Shown here piece after piece: positions 33,391 to 46,187 of a stretch of 64,000 bases of DNA (position 1 is its first letter; every line of letters starts with the position of its first letter). The stretch comes from Lingula anatina (taxonomy: Eukaryota > Brachiopoda > Lingulata > Lingulida > Lingulidae): positions 488,093 to 552,092 of the forward strand of contig NW_019774280.1 in NCBI RefSeq assembly GCF_001039355.2, read 5' to 3'. The notes beneath the pieces were generated by a model. The model worked only from the letters and a program-made list of their open reading frames with translations. It had not been told where the DNA came from and searched no databases. Position numbers and translations under genes: made by a program.

Positions 33391-36300
33391 TAGGAATAGT
33401 GATGGGAAATATGCTTATATACAGTTTCGCATTGTCGCATTCGGTGTGTGTCCACGCAAAAACAAAAAAAAAAAAAAAAAAAATACTAACAGACCAAGTG
33501 ATTTCTGTACCCTATTGCCTCATCTGTCTCGAAGTGATTGCAAACTAATAAATATGCACTTGAGAATGACAAAGCAATACTGCTGCCAATACTTATCTGG
33601 GCTTTCAATAATCTGTGTTATTTTCTCACGCATCGAGTGCACTTCAGACGACAACGACCTAACGTATTTTCAACTTTCCTACAAACAACAACCCTATCCC
33701 TGTAGGATTGGTAAAGGAAATCTGTCGCATGCACAGATATAATCATTCAGAGTACAAATTCCCGAAATTAATCCAAGTGTGTTATCTGAACCGCAGAATG
33801 GCTTTCAAATTCATTCACGTCACGCAGCGAGAGTAATTCAGACGACGAATATAATATGTGGTATCATATTGTTTACTTCATGTGTACAAAACCATGCTGC
33901 AGCCATATGCCTTACTTCAATCAATTACCTAAAGTTATGCCTTATGTACGGGACGATACATACACACAAAAAGGTGCAGGAGAATTCAGAAGTTTGCTAC
34001 ACCATATGGCCACAAGGGTGGAAGAATTACATGGTTTGGACACGGTGATATTGTTATAGTATTTGGGAAGAGAGGGGTGAGAGAAGGGTGTGCCACCGAA
34101 GGCACGTGGAAGCCACTCTACCACCTGTATCTACCATTAGAACCGCAACAACACCAAAGAAAAAACATTTCCGTTGTTATGGCATCAATTCCCAGTGTCT
34201 CAGCTTAATATGGCATGGTTTCTGGAAAAATGAAGACATTGCGTGACTGTGAACATTGCCATTACAATAAAGATAGAGAACCTTTGCAGCCGCCACATGG
34301 TATACTAGGATGCATGCTCCCTGAGGGGTAAACTTATTTGCTATATGCAACGAGAAAGTGCCTAGTATTTTTGGATTGTCTAAGTATCCTGTGCTATGTG
34401 TATAAATAAGCAGAAAATAACATTCTTCTTTAAGCTGTTAACTTTGTCCGCGCCTTGCCGTATAAAACATGTACGTTCCTGTATGTTGACTGGTCATTCA
34501 ATGGACTTATGGCGCAAATATATCTAAATATTTCCTTATCTTCTCGAAAGTCTCAAAGGCATGTAAAACGTTTTATGCATTCTCTTTTTCATTTATCGTT
34601 TTAAGAATGAGATTACTNTATATTAGATTATATTAGATGGCATATGCCATCTTCAAATAGCCAATAAATATGCTTTACACATTGTGCTTTACGCACCAAT
34701 AATTAGTATACAAGGTTGGGTATCGACCACCACATGCAGTGAGTCGTGGATTTTACGCCCCGCTGGGACGTGATCTACAATCCCATGCTCCTGACATTTA
34801 GCTTGAAAACTGTTCATTAAGGCGGCATGAATACCCAGGTACTAGGGAAATCACTTGCTGGGTTGTTTGGCTTGAAACTTAACAAAGCAAAGAGAGCGAA
34901 CACGTGTTAATATGAAGATAAGGGGAAAGTGGAAGATTCTCGGAATGAAATGAACAAAACAGCATTGTGACGCATGTAAAGTATGACGTAATCCCTTAAG
35001 TGACGGAGTGTTAACACCAATTAGCAGCTTTTTCCTTCTAAACAATTAAATGTAATTAAAGGCTGTTCTCCCTTATTATTATTATTATTATTATACTTTG
35101 TAACGCATATTGAGGCTGTGACATATTTTGTCCCGGGTGTCTGTCTGTGTGTGTGGTTCTACGTGGGTGTTCAGCACAAAATGCTGAAATGCTGACATAA
35201 AGTAAACAAGACCTCTTTTTCCCACAGTCGTCAACAAATACACCCAGTTTATCTCGACTTTATTTAACGAATTAACTCCGCCATGAAACGCCCCTTCTAA
35301 AGGCGGATCCAGTTCGGACAAAAAATTAGTCGACTGTTTTATATTTGCTTCACTTCGCTCGTCATTTTCTACCCTTGTGCCATCTTAAAGCAGAAACATT
35401 GGTTATAGTTCACTGCTGTTGGCTCCCAACGCTCTAAATGTTTTATCAACTTAGATATACTGCATGGACTAGGGAAGAGACCCTGGAGTTAATGGTTTTC
35501 ATCCCCATGCACCGACAATAAATTTTCCCTTGAAATTGACGGTCATACTTGTCTTCACCAGGTGATCTGTTTTGTAGAAATATACCTTATAAATCTGGCA
35601 TCAATTTCCTTATCGATGAATCCCAGAGACGGTGACTTACATGAAAATTATAGTTATGATCTTCCAGGTGGGTTGCTGCATGTATACTTTAAAATGCAAG
35701 AATTCCAAGGAATAGGAACATTGGTAAAATATGTTAATTGTGTTTTTTTTTACAAATTTTCTTTTTCAAACATTTACTTCAAACATTTATTTTTCTGGTA
35801 ATGGTCCTATTCTAATGACTTTACAAACTTACAAACTACGAGAGACAGCGTTCACAAACATATTTCACAGGTTTACCCAAGGCGGCAGAGGTTAAAATGC
35901 ATTGTCCATGGATATGGTTTCAAAGACAATGTCCTTGGGTCAATAACCGTACAAAATCTATTTTATAGATATCCCCAGGCGTGATGCAGTGATGGGTCCC
36001 GCATGGTCCCGACTCTATAAATAAAGTCTATACATGTCTCCGACAATACAGTGTATGACATATTTTGGAGACTAATGGAACCGGAAAAATGCATTTGTGA
36101 GTTTTACGGTAGATCCTGACCTCAAAGTTGTATCACTGTTAACAAAATGGTCATTAGCTTGGTAGTTAGATCATACATGCTAATTATCATACGACCAGGT
36201 AGGCCGTAAGCTAACGGCACGAAAATATTTCGGCTTGTGTTTGATAATTCTCATATATGATTGTATCACTGTTGCATATGTTACCATAGTTACGTGAACA

Positions 36301-37414
36301 ATCTTAAATATTTACTAAACGCATTTGGAAATGGCACTACATCCTATTTTTGTCAAAACATCTTGCAAAGTCACATCTCTTTCTCAATTTAAAGTTTAAA
36401 GCACCTGAAATAAAAGTACCCGGAGTCTTATCGAACTGTCAAGAAGACATCGCAGTCCGATTAGGATAAAGTTGTCTAATTTGTAATGTAGAAAATCGAA
36501 TCCAAGTATAAGGACGGATCCGTTGATGCTTCCCGAGTAAGAGATCATGCTCTTTTCTCAAGGAAAATTAGATTTGGCGCTCAAATCCCAAAAATACCTT
36601 CGATAAGCATGTCCTCCATATATTTACATTGACCCAAGGGTTAGTATCAAAAGAAATATAAGTTTTACAGATAAGGCTGTCTAAATACTGAGGAAAGGGA
36701 GAGGCATTGATTTAAACGACTAAGGACTTTAATTGAAATGAAACAGTTTCAAAACAAGGAACCTGAGAAGCGTTGCTGCGTAAGATAACACCTTATCACG
36801 TATCAAATTAAGAACCCAATTTAATTTTGTCGCTCAAGAAATAATAGGATTGTCCTGTATATTAAGTCATTAGTAATGAATCGCATGCGGCACGTTTCAT
36901 AAGTTTCCGAACTTCCTATTGGGCTGTGAGTTTTCAATGATAAATCAATGCAACCACGTAACTCAGCGATTCCCGTGTTATTTTAATAAAAAAGTGTAAA
37001 CTTCACCAAAATACTCAACATCCGTAGTCTGTGCATAGTAAACAAACGAAATCCGTTTCGCTATAATTGAAGCGGGATGGTGTTTTGTCTGGCACCGATT
37101 TCTTCCATTTCAGTCAGCTTAAATCAACTCCCAGCCTTATCACGTCGCTTCACGCACCTAGGCAGCACTCTTTAAATCAAGTGTGTTAAATGTTACGGCA
37201 CACGTTAGCTTCAAATTGACTTAAGCAGAGTTCAAGACAACAGTCAAACGGTCGATCATCGTGTTTTTACTCTCGGCGGATCCTTATTTCTACCTAAGCG
37301 GGAAGCGCCTGCGTGTTTGTGTGAGCTTGCGGGAGTCGGTGTGCATATTTGAATGTTTGCGTTTCTTTGTTTGCGTGAGAGAGAGATGCAGAGAGAGACG
37401 CGCGCGCAAGCACA

Positions 37415-37449
<35 letters not shown>

Positions 37450-39878
37450 TAGGAATAGTGATGGGAAATATACTTATATACAGTTTCGCATTGTCGCATT
37501 CGGTGTGTGTCCACGCAAAAAGAAAAAAAATACTAACAGACCAAGTGATTTCTGTACCCTATTGCCTCATCTGTCTCGAAGTGATTACAAACTAATAAAT
37601 ATGCACTTGAGAATGGCAAAGCAATACTGCTGCCAATACTTATCTGAGCTTTCAATAATCTGTGTTATTTTCTCACGCATCGAGTGCACTTCAGACGACA
37701 ACGACCTAACGTATTTTCAACTATTTCCTACAAACAACAACCCTATCCCTGTAGGATTGGTAAAGGAAATCTGTCGCATGCACAGATATAATCATTCAGA
37801 GTACAAGTTCCCGAAATTAATCCAATTGTGTTATCTCAACCACAGAATGGCGTGAAATCCATTCACGTCACGCAGCAAGAGTAATTTAGACGACGAGTAT
37901 AATATGTGGTATCATATTGTTTACTTCATGTGTACAAAACCATGCTGCAGCCATATGCCTTACTTCAATCAATTACCTAAAGTTATGCCTTATGTACGGG
38001 ACGATACATACACACGCGAAAGGTGCAGGAGAATTCAGAAGTTTGCTAAAGGAGAAAAAAATACGTCTCGTTTCCATTGGCAAATCTAACATGATTTTTA
38101 AACCAGGGGCAATAATTTGACCGCACCATATGGTCACAGGGGTGGAAGAATTGCATGGTTTGGACACGGTGATCTTGTTATAGTATTTGGGAAGAGAGGG
38201 GTGAGAGAAGGGTGTGCCACCGAAGGCACGTGGAAGCCACTCTACCACCTGTATCTACCATTAGAACCGCAACAACACCAAAGAAAAAACATTCCCGTTG
38301 TTATGGCATCAATTCCCAGTGTCTCAGCTTAATATGGCATGGTTTCTGGAAAAATGAAGACATTGCGTGACTGTGAACATTGCCATTACAATAAAGATAG
38401 AGAACCTTTGCAGCCGCCACATGGTATACTAGGATGCATGCTCCCTGAGGGGTAAACTTATTTGCTATATGCAACGAGAAAGTGCCTAGTATTTTTGGAT
38501 TGTCTAAGTATCCTGTGCTATGTGTATAAATAAGCAGAAAATAACATTCTTCTTTAAGCTGTTAACTTTGTCCGCGCCTTGCCGCATAAAACATGTACGT
38601 TCCTGTATGTTAACTGGTCAATCAATGGACTTATGGCGCAAACATATCTAAATATTTCCTTATCTTCTCGAAAGTCTCAAAGGCATGTAAAACGTTTTAT
38701 GCATTCTCTTTTTCATTTATCGTTTTAAGAATGAGATTACTGTCCTTAAATTGTCCTTAAATTGCCATTAAATTGTTTTATGAAGTGAAAATGCAAGTAA
38801 TAATTTTCACCTTTCGCTTGGCTGCAGTCCTGTTAAAATCTTCGTCCCTAAAACACACATTGGTAAATTCTCTCTTATAATATAGCAGAATCGATTGCTT
38901 AGGTCCTGATGATGACTGAAATAGACCACCGGTACGTATTACCTAGCTCAGGAAAAGAAAATAAGATTTAAACGTTGTTAAGCGTCACGATTATGAATGT
39001 CTTGCCAATCTTGATTTAGACATTGCCTAAGACGATTTAACCTTGGGTACTGATTTCAAGAAGAACATAGTGTTATTTTCGTAGAACTCAGCAAAAAGAG
39101 CGCCTACAAAGGAAACAGCTTTAACCGCAAAATTTCCATCTCTTCGTTCTCAAAAAAAGCAGGTTACTTTTGGATAAAGTGTTGTAATGGGTGTAAGGCC
39201 CCCAGCAAAATTTACCAGAATCGCCCACTTCTTATCACCAGATTATTATGGTTATCCTGCAAATCATTTGTTACATGTACAATGTACAGAATGCATCATC
39301 AGATTTAGATCGAATCCTATTGTTACATGATGTGATTACATTTGATAAAGATTATCCCCAGAGGCGTGTTAGCCCAGCCAATTCAAAAGGCACAATATGA
39401 CAAAAAAAACGATGAGAAAAAAATAAACACATACAAAGTATGCCAAAGAAACTTCTAGTTAATATCAACTATTATATATACATGTATATCAACTGCAACG
39501 AATGTAGTATAAAATGGCCAAACTTCAAGCAATATATAATGTCCTTAGTTTGGGGAAGGGGTATTTTTGTTCTTCGCGTTTGTTCTGTAAGTTAATTCTT
39601 TTATATATTCTTGGTGCAATTTATGGTATTTTGCCATGTATTAATATGATACCTCGAGTGCGCCAATGCACGAGTATTTATAGGGCAACGTTGACTTTCA
39701 TATGTCTTCCTAAGTTTTTATGTATGTGAGACCTCAATGCCCTGTAATAAAGTCAATCATTAATTCAATTTCTTCCTTTTTGTAAGGCTTGGGGGCTGCC
39801 CGAAAGGGTGAGTGTTCCTTGGATCCTTTGGATATACCTTTGCTAACGTTGCCAAGCCCGTAGCCAGCAATGTCAAAT

Positions 39879-39911
<33 letters not shown>

Positions 39912-41303
39912 ATGCACCTTTTTAAACCCTATAATTGACATAACTTGAGAAATTGCTTGGGATCTGTATTAGATAATTTAGGGCGGAGTTTTCGCCACCA
40001 AAATGCGGTTCTTTCGAACCGCTGCCTACGGGGATGATGACACTGCTAGGATAACTGAGCGAGAAAAAAAGTTCTATCAAGACGAAAACGCGAACAATGA
40101 CCTTCAGCAATTAGGCGTGTCATAGAAATCCCACGCATGTTGCAAGTCATCAGTAAGGCGAAATGTGTTTATTAAAGATGACATTTTCAAAGGACAAAAA
40201 CCAATATGTATCTCTTTTCGTTACTTGGCGATATTTTCGCCTTCTCTCAGAGGTTATGAGTTTATAAAACGGTTGAACATTTTTACATCCATCAGTTAGA
40301 ATGGTATTCCATATGTATGAATAGAATTTGGGTCGTCATATCACTAAATGGCAGGTAACCCACTAACACGCAACACACTCATGCACGGCTACGGTTCATC
40401 GGACACACCTTACACACACACGAGCGCACACACACACGCACACGCGCGCATACACTCACCAATTTAAGCCATTTGATTACTAGTTCTCGTAGAAACTTGT
40501 CGTGGAATTAAATAAGAAGTGTTCTTAAAGTCCCCACTTTCCTGGCTCTGCCAATAATAAAATCGCACTTACATCCAAACGGTTAATTTATCAAAATTCT
40601 GGAAGTAATCTCTTTCACGTTATTGCTCACACTGACTTGTTTACGGTCACAGCAGCTCGCGGACAGGTAAGGTGAAATTAAAGGACAAATCGAATCATGG
40701 CTTATGAAACGTATTGATGACTGGAACAAATGATATACCTCTTATTAGGAAATTGAGCCATGTCCTGAGGCTAAGTTAAAAAACAGATACATTGTATCAC
40801 GTTACGAAACCTGCACCTGTAACACCGAGATTATCGATGTGCTTTTGTCTGGGGTTTTGTTATTACTTCGAGCTGCGCTAAGAATAGAAATTGCAGGAAA
40901 GGCGGACGTGTTTCAAGAAGGCCCCTCACAGTCACTTACCTAGCTTGTCAATGTGATCCGATAGCCGAAGCATTACTGCCACCAAGGCAAAGCTCATTAT
41001 CAACAGTGTAACAGTCACAATCACAATAGCGCGGCTAACGATCTTCCTCTGATTCTCGTCGCCAGGGTCCACTTCCATTGACGCGTGAATCGGAAGCGGC
41101 ACTACGTCGTCGCCATGGTACCGCGAGTATCTTCCTTTGACGTTGATGTACACTTTCACTTCGGCGTCGTACGGTTTAGCGTTTTTGTCGTCGATGGAGT
41201 TGTAAGAGAGGACCTCTATCTCGTCGTCATGAGGTATCATTATTGCTGCCATCGTTCCCTTCAGATTAAGGGAGCCCAACTTTGGTGCCTGGTCCTCTTC
41301 CAT
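23987..41303 (-). CDS. Type II single-pass membrane protein, two exons, family unknown
   Basis: Coding parts are complement(40940-41303) and complement(23987-24342), 720 bases and 239 residues. Exon 1 starts at ATG 41303, with a TGA in frame about 33 bases upstream and no other ATG between. It ends CTA G|GTAAGT. Exon 2 begins after TTTGCATTACAG, and the split codon G|TT joins the two frames without a shift. Residues 1-85 are hydrophilic and would be cytosolic. About residues 86-112 (IVSRAIVIVTVTLLIMSFALVAVMLRL) form one membrane helix with basic flanks and no signal peptide. The rest is Ser/Thr/Asn-rich and extracellular, with several N-glycosylation sites (NSTT, NSTS, NYS, NGT, NVT) and a basic segment (KQYKKRHIPFKRK) near the end. 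I do not recognise the family. Exon 2 could be spliced further before its stop, so the C-terminus is less sure than exon 1. Confidence 0.68.
27237..27482 (-). CDS. Small ORF with signal-peptide-like start, doubtful
   Basis: An 81-codon frame starting MVLWHALVPFCVAVTLLDATC, which resembles a secretion signal. The stretch is noticeably richer in GC than the surrounding intron. It lies on the same strand as the membrane-protein gene and within its intron. A possible splice donor (CTG|GTAAAG) lies near its end, but its phase (0) does not fit the phase-1 acceptor at 24342, so it is not a simple alternative first exon. No family is recognised and chance cannot be excluded. Confidence 0.2.
   Translation of the reverse strand: MVLWHALVPFCVAVTLLDATCHQTNVFEARVLLRDLPTETWRPFNLTLLGYLRKVQHVLAQHQCLVFPLPGGNAALAVLVK
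28171..28197 (+). repeat. (CT)n microsatellite
   Basis: About thirteen CT units. Confidence 0.95.
28901..30547. repeat. Repeated block D1 (contig end)
   Basis: Starts TATATTAGATTATATTAGATGG and ends at the single N (30548). It appears identical to 34619-36241 where compared, except for the ATT microsatellite (29355-29401 here, 24 bases shorter in the other copy), which accounts for the whole length difference (1647 versus 1623). The short open frames on both strands are the same in each copy and show no coding signs. Confidence 0.85.
29355..29401. repeat. (ATT)n microsatellite in D1
   Basis: About 15 ATT units. The equivalent tracts are 30979-31022 in D2 and 35073-35095 in D3, so length varies between copies. 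Confidence 0.95.
30549..34617. repeat. Repeated block D2 (alternative version)
   Basis: About 4.07 kb lying between two single Ns. It matches D1 over its first part and D3 over its whole length, with roughly one to a few percent differences: for example it lacks the GCATGGTCCC present in D1 and D3, and it lacks an insertion of about 77 bases present in D3 at 38048-38124. D2 therefore looks like the other allele of the D1/D3 sequence. No gene is seen; the frames at 33184-33742 run through GA/CA-rich simple sequence. Confidence 0.85.
33299..33390 (+). repeat. GA/CA-rich low-complexity tract in D2
   Basis: GAGAGA, GCGCGC, CACACA and (AG)n tracts in succession. The D3 equivalent (37376-37449) is shorter. 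A poly(A) tract follows at about 33464-33483, and is also shorter in D3. Confidence 0.9.
34619..38742. repeat. Repeated block D3
   Basis: Its first 1.62 kb repeats D1 and its whole length repeats D2. After AATGAGATTACTG (about 38740) the DNA is unique. It holds an insertion at 38048-38124 (AAGGAGAAAAAAATACG ... AATTTGACCG) absent from D2. No gene is seen. Confidence 0.85.
39880..39907 (+). repeat. Poly(T) tract of 28 bases
   Basis: A run of 28 T within the intron. It could be the reversed tail of a retroposed element, but no element body was recognised to its right. Confidence 0.9.
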
Positions 41304-44085
41304 TGGATAGGCTCGTAGAATCTCTTTAACGAATCAATAAAATGCAACGGACCGCGTCGCAATGTCTTTAAATCACAGTCCCCAAGACGCTAATGTTTCC
41401 TTTGGTCTATCACGGTAGCTCTTGTTTTTCAAGCGCAATCCCCACATTATTAAAGATTAGTATTAGTCATAATTCATCTGTTTCCCCTTTGTTATGGGTA
41501 AAGTTTCGCTGCACCAATCGTTCCCTTTCAATCAAGCCAAATATATCTTATAAAGTCATATAAATCACATATAAGAGGTAAAGTGCGCCACAGTCGCTCC
41601 CCAGGTGTGTATTTCTTCTGAAAATGTGCAACACGTTAAAATCATGGCCACTGTCTCTGCTAGCCTCCACTTCAAAAAGATATATGACAGGCTGCAATAG
41701 GTTCTTTATACCATACCAGAGTTTGTCCAGGCAACGAGTGTGTCTAGCAGCAGTCTACGTGAACACAGCCTACAGAATAACCCTAAACGACATATTCACT
41801 ACAGCCAATCATTGCCTTCATCACTGTATATCACATCACATTGTATTCATAAACTTCGACATTTATGCTGCACAATGCGGATGCAAAGGTACACATAAAT
41901 GCAATCTTACAGGCGAAGAGTTGCCTGTTTGTCAAAAGCTGGTTGGTTCCGCTGCAGGTGGGACCTGACAGCTATTTAAAATCCTTTGTCGGAAAACAGT
42001 TTACCTTGCTTGTTGAAGGAGATTCCTTTAAATCCCGTAGACGGCCGATAATAGACTTTCCGGAGGTCCACTTCACTTGCAACGTCGCGCAAATGAAAAT
42101 CCACCGTAAACATCGATTGCGGCTTCCTTGGTAAAATTAATTTTTAAGACAGGTGCTGGAATAATTGACCGCAACCCTGCTGTGACGTCACCAGGTGTCA
42201 AGTCGTTATGCTCGCAGGTCGAGTATAGGAGGTGGCGTTGAAAGGGGTTCATGTAAGGTCTTCGTGCTTTGCATTACACAGATATTGGAGTTCCTTCTTG
42301 TAAATATCCATGCCCTATACCGGTAAAGATCAAATTAATCAACCGTGTATTTACATCCAAACATGTTGTTTGAGTTAATATAGCGCCCGTGCTATAACCA
42401 GGCCTATGCGAACGGTAAACATGCGAATTGCAATTTATCGTAAACTACCCATAACTTTCGATTAGCCGTGATTTAATTCCGAATTCCGTGTCTGTTATCA
42501 TGGCAACAGATGCTTTCAGATAATCTGGGTGGACACGAAAGTTATAGAATACTAGAAAATATATTATGAAAACTCAAAATGCAATAATAATTGATATACT
42601 TAATCTGCGACATCTTGCCTTACAATGGGGATGACACTTAAAAGTCAAATCCGTTCGACAGGCAAAAAGTTATTAATTGACGAGAAAAACCGACCGAGAG
42701 CTTAGATACGTACCTTATCTGCTGTTACCTGCTCTCCATCGGGACGTCGTTTGACTATATACACACAGCACTGCTGCCATGAAGTGCAAACAGATTCTTG
42801 TCGTCAGTTTCAATAGAAATTACCTCACCTTCTGAGTTGCTATCTTGAGAGTCATTCCAAATAAAAAGCCAAGTTACCACGCAATCTTCACTTTAGGCGA
42901 AAGTACAGCAGACTCTGCCAACTCCAGAAAGTACTTTACTGTCTTATGGAAAACTGTTAGTGCTCACCAATGAACTGAGCACACACATGGTTAAGAAGAT
43001 GCGACACGGTGTGTCACAGCTATCTTGCACGGTAGTATTATATATGACCCAGCCTCATGATGTTAAAACACAATCCTTCCGCTGTGCTTTGCAAGACGAA
43101 CGCACGCTTTAATTGCCTGCAGCTTCCTCATACCACATACCTGAGTTTCTAGGGACTATGTCCTTGAACAACTGAAGGCAACCATCATCTAATTACACAT
43201 TAATCCTTAATCTCAGCGTCTATTGTGTGTTAGCCTCAGGGGACACTGGAATCGATGCCGCTTCTGCTCATTTCCGTCCATGTTGGCTGTTACCCACACC
43301 GCCATTTAACCATGAGAATGGGAGCGTTATAATGATGGACTTGGGAAGTTTAAATCTTCAATAGATCGCATATTGCTGCTTCGGTATTATCGTTGTTCTG
43401 GTTGTTGCAGTGTAAACGAAGGCTTTTAAATACAGTTATTATCAATGAATGTAAAAGCTCAGGTACGACTGAACCGGCTACAATACAGGGCGGATGTTAG
43501 CGTGCGTGCAGTATTGAATAAGTCATCGCAAATGGAAATTAATTACTGGTTTTATGTCGCTGAGAATTACAGGTGCAATCGAAGGGACTTTGATAATTAT
43601 TGCCGTTTTATTATCTAACAATCCGAGCATCACGTTAAGAGCTTGTTTATTTTTCAAGTACCGTATCACTATCAGGACGCCTCACTAGTTGACATTTTTA
43701 ATAGGTTATGATATGTACACGAGGAGTGTCTTCAGAAATGTCGGTCGTGTAATCTGTCTCTTTGTTTAAAAATGTCAAAAAGCCACGCTGTGTTACCTGC
43801 TATTTACACAGGTGTGGCCAACATGCAGAAAATATCATCTATACTATATTTGACACAAAGTCAATAAAGCCATTCACCACGCTACAAAATGAGTTGCGGT
43901 GTGCATACAGCATCAGAAAACAATGGCAAAGCAGATTGCATGGAAAGGAACCACCTAGAAAGCTTTTCTTGTAGAGACAGTTAGCCAATTTGTGGTTGAT
44001 ATCCTTACGTTCCCAGTGAAATGGTGAAATCAAAGCCATTACAAAAGCCAAATGCAACATATGTATTCTAGACATTACTGTAAGC
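41304..44085. other. Upstream region of the membrane-protein gene
   Basis: About 2.8 kb with no convincing gene. The open frames at 41624-41968, 41865-42134 and 43762-43974 are short, mutually overlapping or unsupported. A perfect cAMP-response-element octamer TGACGTCA lies at 42183-42190, about 880 bases upstream of the start codon of the - strand gene. Whether it regulates that gene is unknown. Confidence 0.4.
42183..42190. promoter_or_regulatory. CRE-like octamer TGACGTCA
   Basis: A perfect palindromic cAMP-response element upstream of the - strand gene. The octamer also occurs elsewhere in the window (for example 60298-60305), so this instance may be incidental. Confidence 0.25.
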
Positions 44086-45622
44086 NCCCCCCCCCCCACC
44101 TCCCCTTTCCTCCGGGCACATTTACAAAGACACATCACTTGTTGTATGTCAATATCTCGGTTGGGAAGAGCTCTTAAGTCTCTAAGCCTAGTTTATCTCC
44201 ACAGAGACAATCAGGTCAAAGTATACTTCTGAAAAAAAATCGATGAACGGAAAAGGACAAAACTCTGTTGTTGCATTATATGACTTATTGAAATCCGTTT
44301 ATGTCAAGCAAGTAATTTCTTACCAGTTGAACAATCAGTGACACGGCCGGTGAATAGAGGAAAAGAGTTCTGGAGGTGGGGACCATTTTAACTAATCAAA
44401 GCGGTGGAATGATTAAGTCTCAACGCCTCTTTTCTCTAAGAAACGTGCTAAGTGCTCCATGATTCTTTGAAATGAGACAAAATGACTTCGGTATTAAAGG
44501 CGGCAGGCATCTCCTGTGACAACAACACTACATATTTGCATGTATAAAAATATATCAGGGTGCGACGAATGAAAATCTAGTATTGTTGAACAAAAATAAC
44601 TACCTCATTTAATCGTGTATTCAGAAAAAACAATCATTCTAAGTTTCATGTACTCTTTGTGAAACGCAATTTTAGTTTTAAAGAAACAATATTTGAAAAA
44701 ATTCCTATCTCTGTTCATATCATATGACCTACAAAGGTTTCCAAGAGGACGGTTAGATAAGTCTTAAGTAACATACCATATATTAAGATATATACATACA
44801 TGCATTATTGGTGATGTACAAAAACTACAAGAACTTCATGTCACTTAATGGAAATAATGACTTAAAGTGTCTATAAAAAGTTCTCCGAGTTGTAAATAGG
44901 GATCACTGGTGAGTTCCGGAACGTCGTTGGGGTCTTTCCTGTTTCCAATACCTATAAGTGGTCTTTGACTGAGGTAGTCGCCACACGTGCTAATTTTGAA
45001 ATATTTTGTGCTTCTTTTCACATCGAAATTTAGAAGAACCATGGTAAATTACAACACACATTGATGCCAAAACAATTGTCCTAATTCAAAGAAGCGCGGT
45101 TTGATAAGGAATGCCTTTTAATCTCTGTAATCACAGTTTTTAATGATCACTACCTTTGAACTTTGCATTTCAAACACTGCAGATTATGTCTCACAGTCAC
45201 ACGCAGAGAGAGAAAGAGAGAGGGAGAGGGAGATACTATAAAATGTATGTTGGCACAGAAAACCTTATTTAAAAAGATTTTGAAGACATTTTCAATTACC
45301 TATGTTTCAGTGTCAACCACATCTTTTCAAAACCTTAAGGACAAAGCATCCCAACTCGTGTATTACATGTAACTGCTACTTTTGTTTTTCAAAATTTTAT
45401 TCTCCTGCTTCCCTCACCATACAATTTGTAATTGTTTGCAGGTATTTGCCATGTGCCCCATTTCGAACCCGTTCTTGTTTGTTTTATTTTAATTTTATTT
45501 CCGTTGTATGTACTTTACAAATAGCGTAGATCAGTCGCTTTTAACATAATACACATCATGCCATGCGATACAAACCAACGACAAAACGGACCTAACCCTG
45601 TTTATTTTCATATCACTATGTT

Positions 45623-45898
45623 TCATGTTCTCATGCCGCTGTAGATATTTGATTCAAAATGGCATCGCTCCCTTCCCCCACTGTGCACATCATTGCAGCT
45701 TTCAAAACTGTTTACCTTAACTTTACTTGAGTTATTTAATCTCTCACTAACATACTTTGATAAGACATTTATTAATAGCTGCTTATTAGTCTGACGAATT
45801 TTAAAAGTAGCCCATATTGAAGCAGATAGTACAGCAGTTTCATGTACAACTGGTATATAAAAAGGAGCATCCATATTAATTGGAATAGAATGTTGCAC
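45623..45898 (-). other. Open frame kept in both copies of the duplicated block
   Basis: A 91-codon frame whose central 64 codons align without gaps with the frame at 48923-49249. About three quarters of residues are identical (for example QTNKQLLINVL and VKVNSFES are shared). The DNA there differs by roughly 15 percent, so protein identity is no better than expected without selection. The family is not recognised. It could be a worn transposon ORF fragment or chance. Confidence 0.2.
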
Positions 45899-46187
45899 TA
45901 AAATATTACAAATTTACAGTGTAGATTATATTATAACTAGTGGGCTCAGATTGTTGCATGTAGCAGGTGCAGCAACCTCAGTATATAGACATTTTAGTCT
46001 CGAATCGATCAGTATGTCTGTACATCAAAAACCCCAACAACTTTTCTAGAACAACAAAAGAGAAAGAGACGTGCCTCATACACATCGCCATTGTATAACA
46101 TTTGTACTTCTTAACAACGGACTGGGCACCAGAGCAACACCGACACTCCGCCAACCGGCAATACGTTTGACGTGTACGTGAATATTC

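Larger units (their letters stand above)
24343..40939 (-). other. Intron of the membrane-protein gene, with duplicated blocks
   Basis: GT-AG intron (GTAAGT at 40939-40934, acceptor AG at 24344-24343) of about 16.6 kb as written. It contains non-coding AT-rich DNA, one possible small secreted ORF (27237-27482), several microsatellites and the triplicated block 28901-38742. If that block is an assembly artefact, the true intron is about 5.7 kb shorter. Confidence 0.6.

Noticed and set aside
33184-33548. + strand frames rich in Arg/Glu and His/Thr repeats
   Set aside because: They are translations of (AG)n and (AC)n microsatellites and change length between the two copies.
44845-45042. 65-codon - strand frame (MVLLNFDVKRSTKYFK...)
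   Set aside because: The twin block has indels within the corresponding sequence that break the frame, and no domain is recognised.
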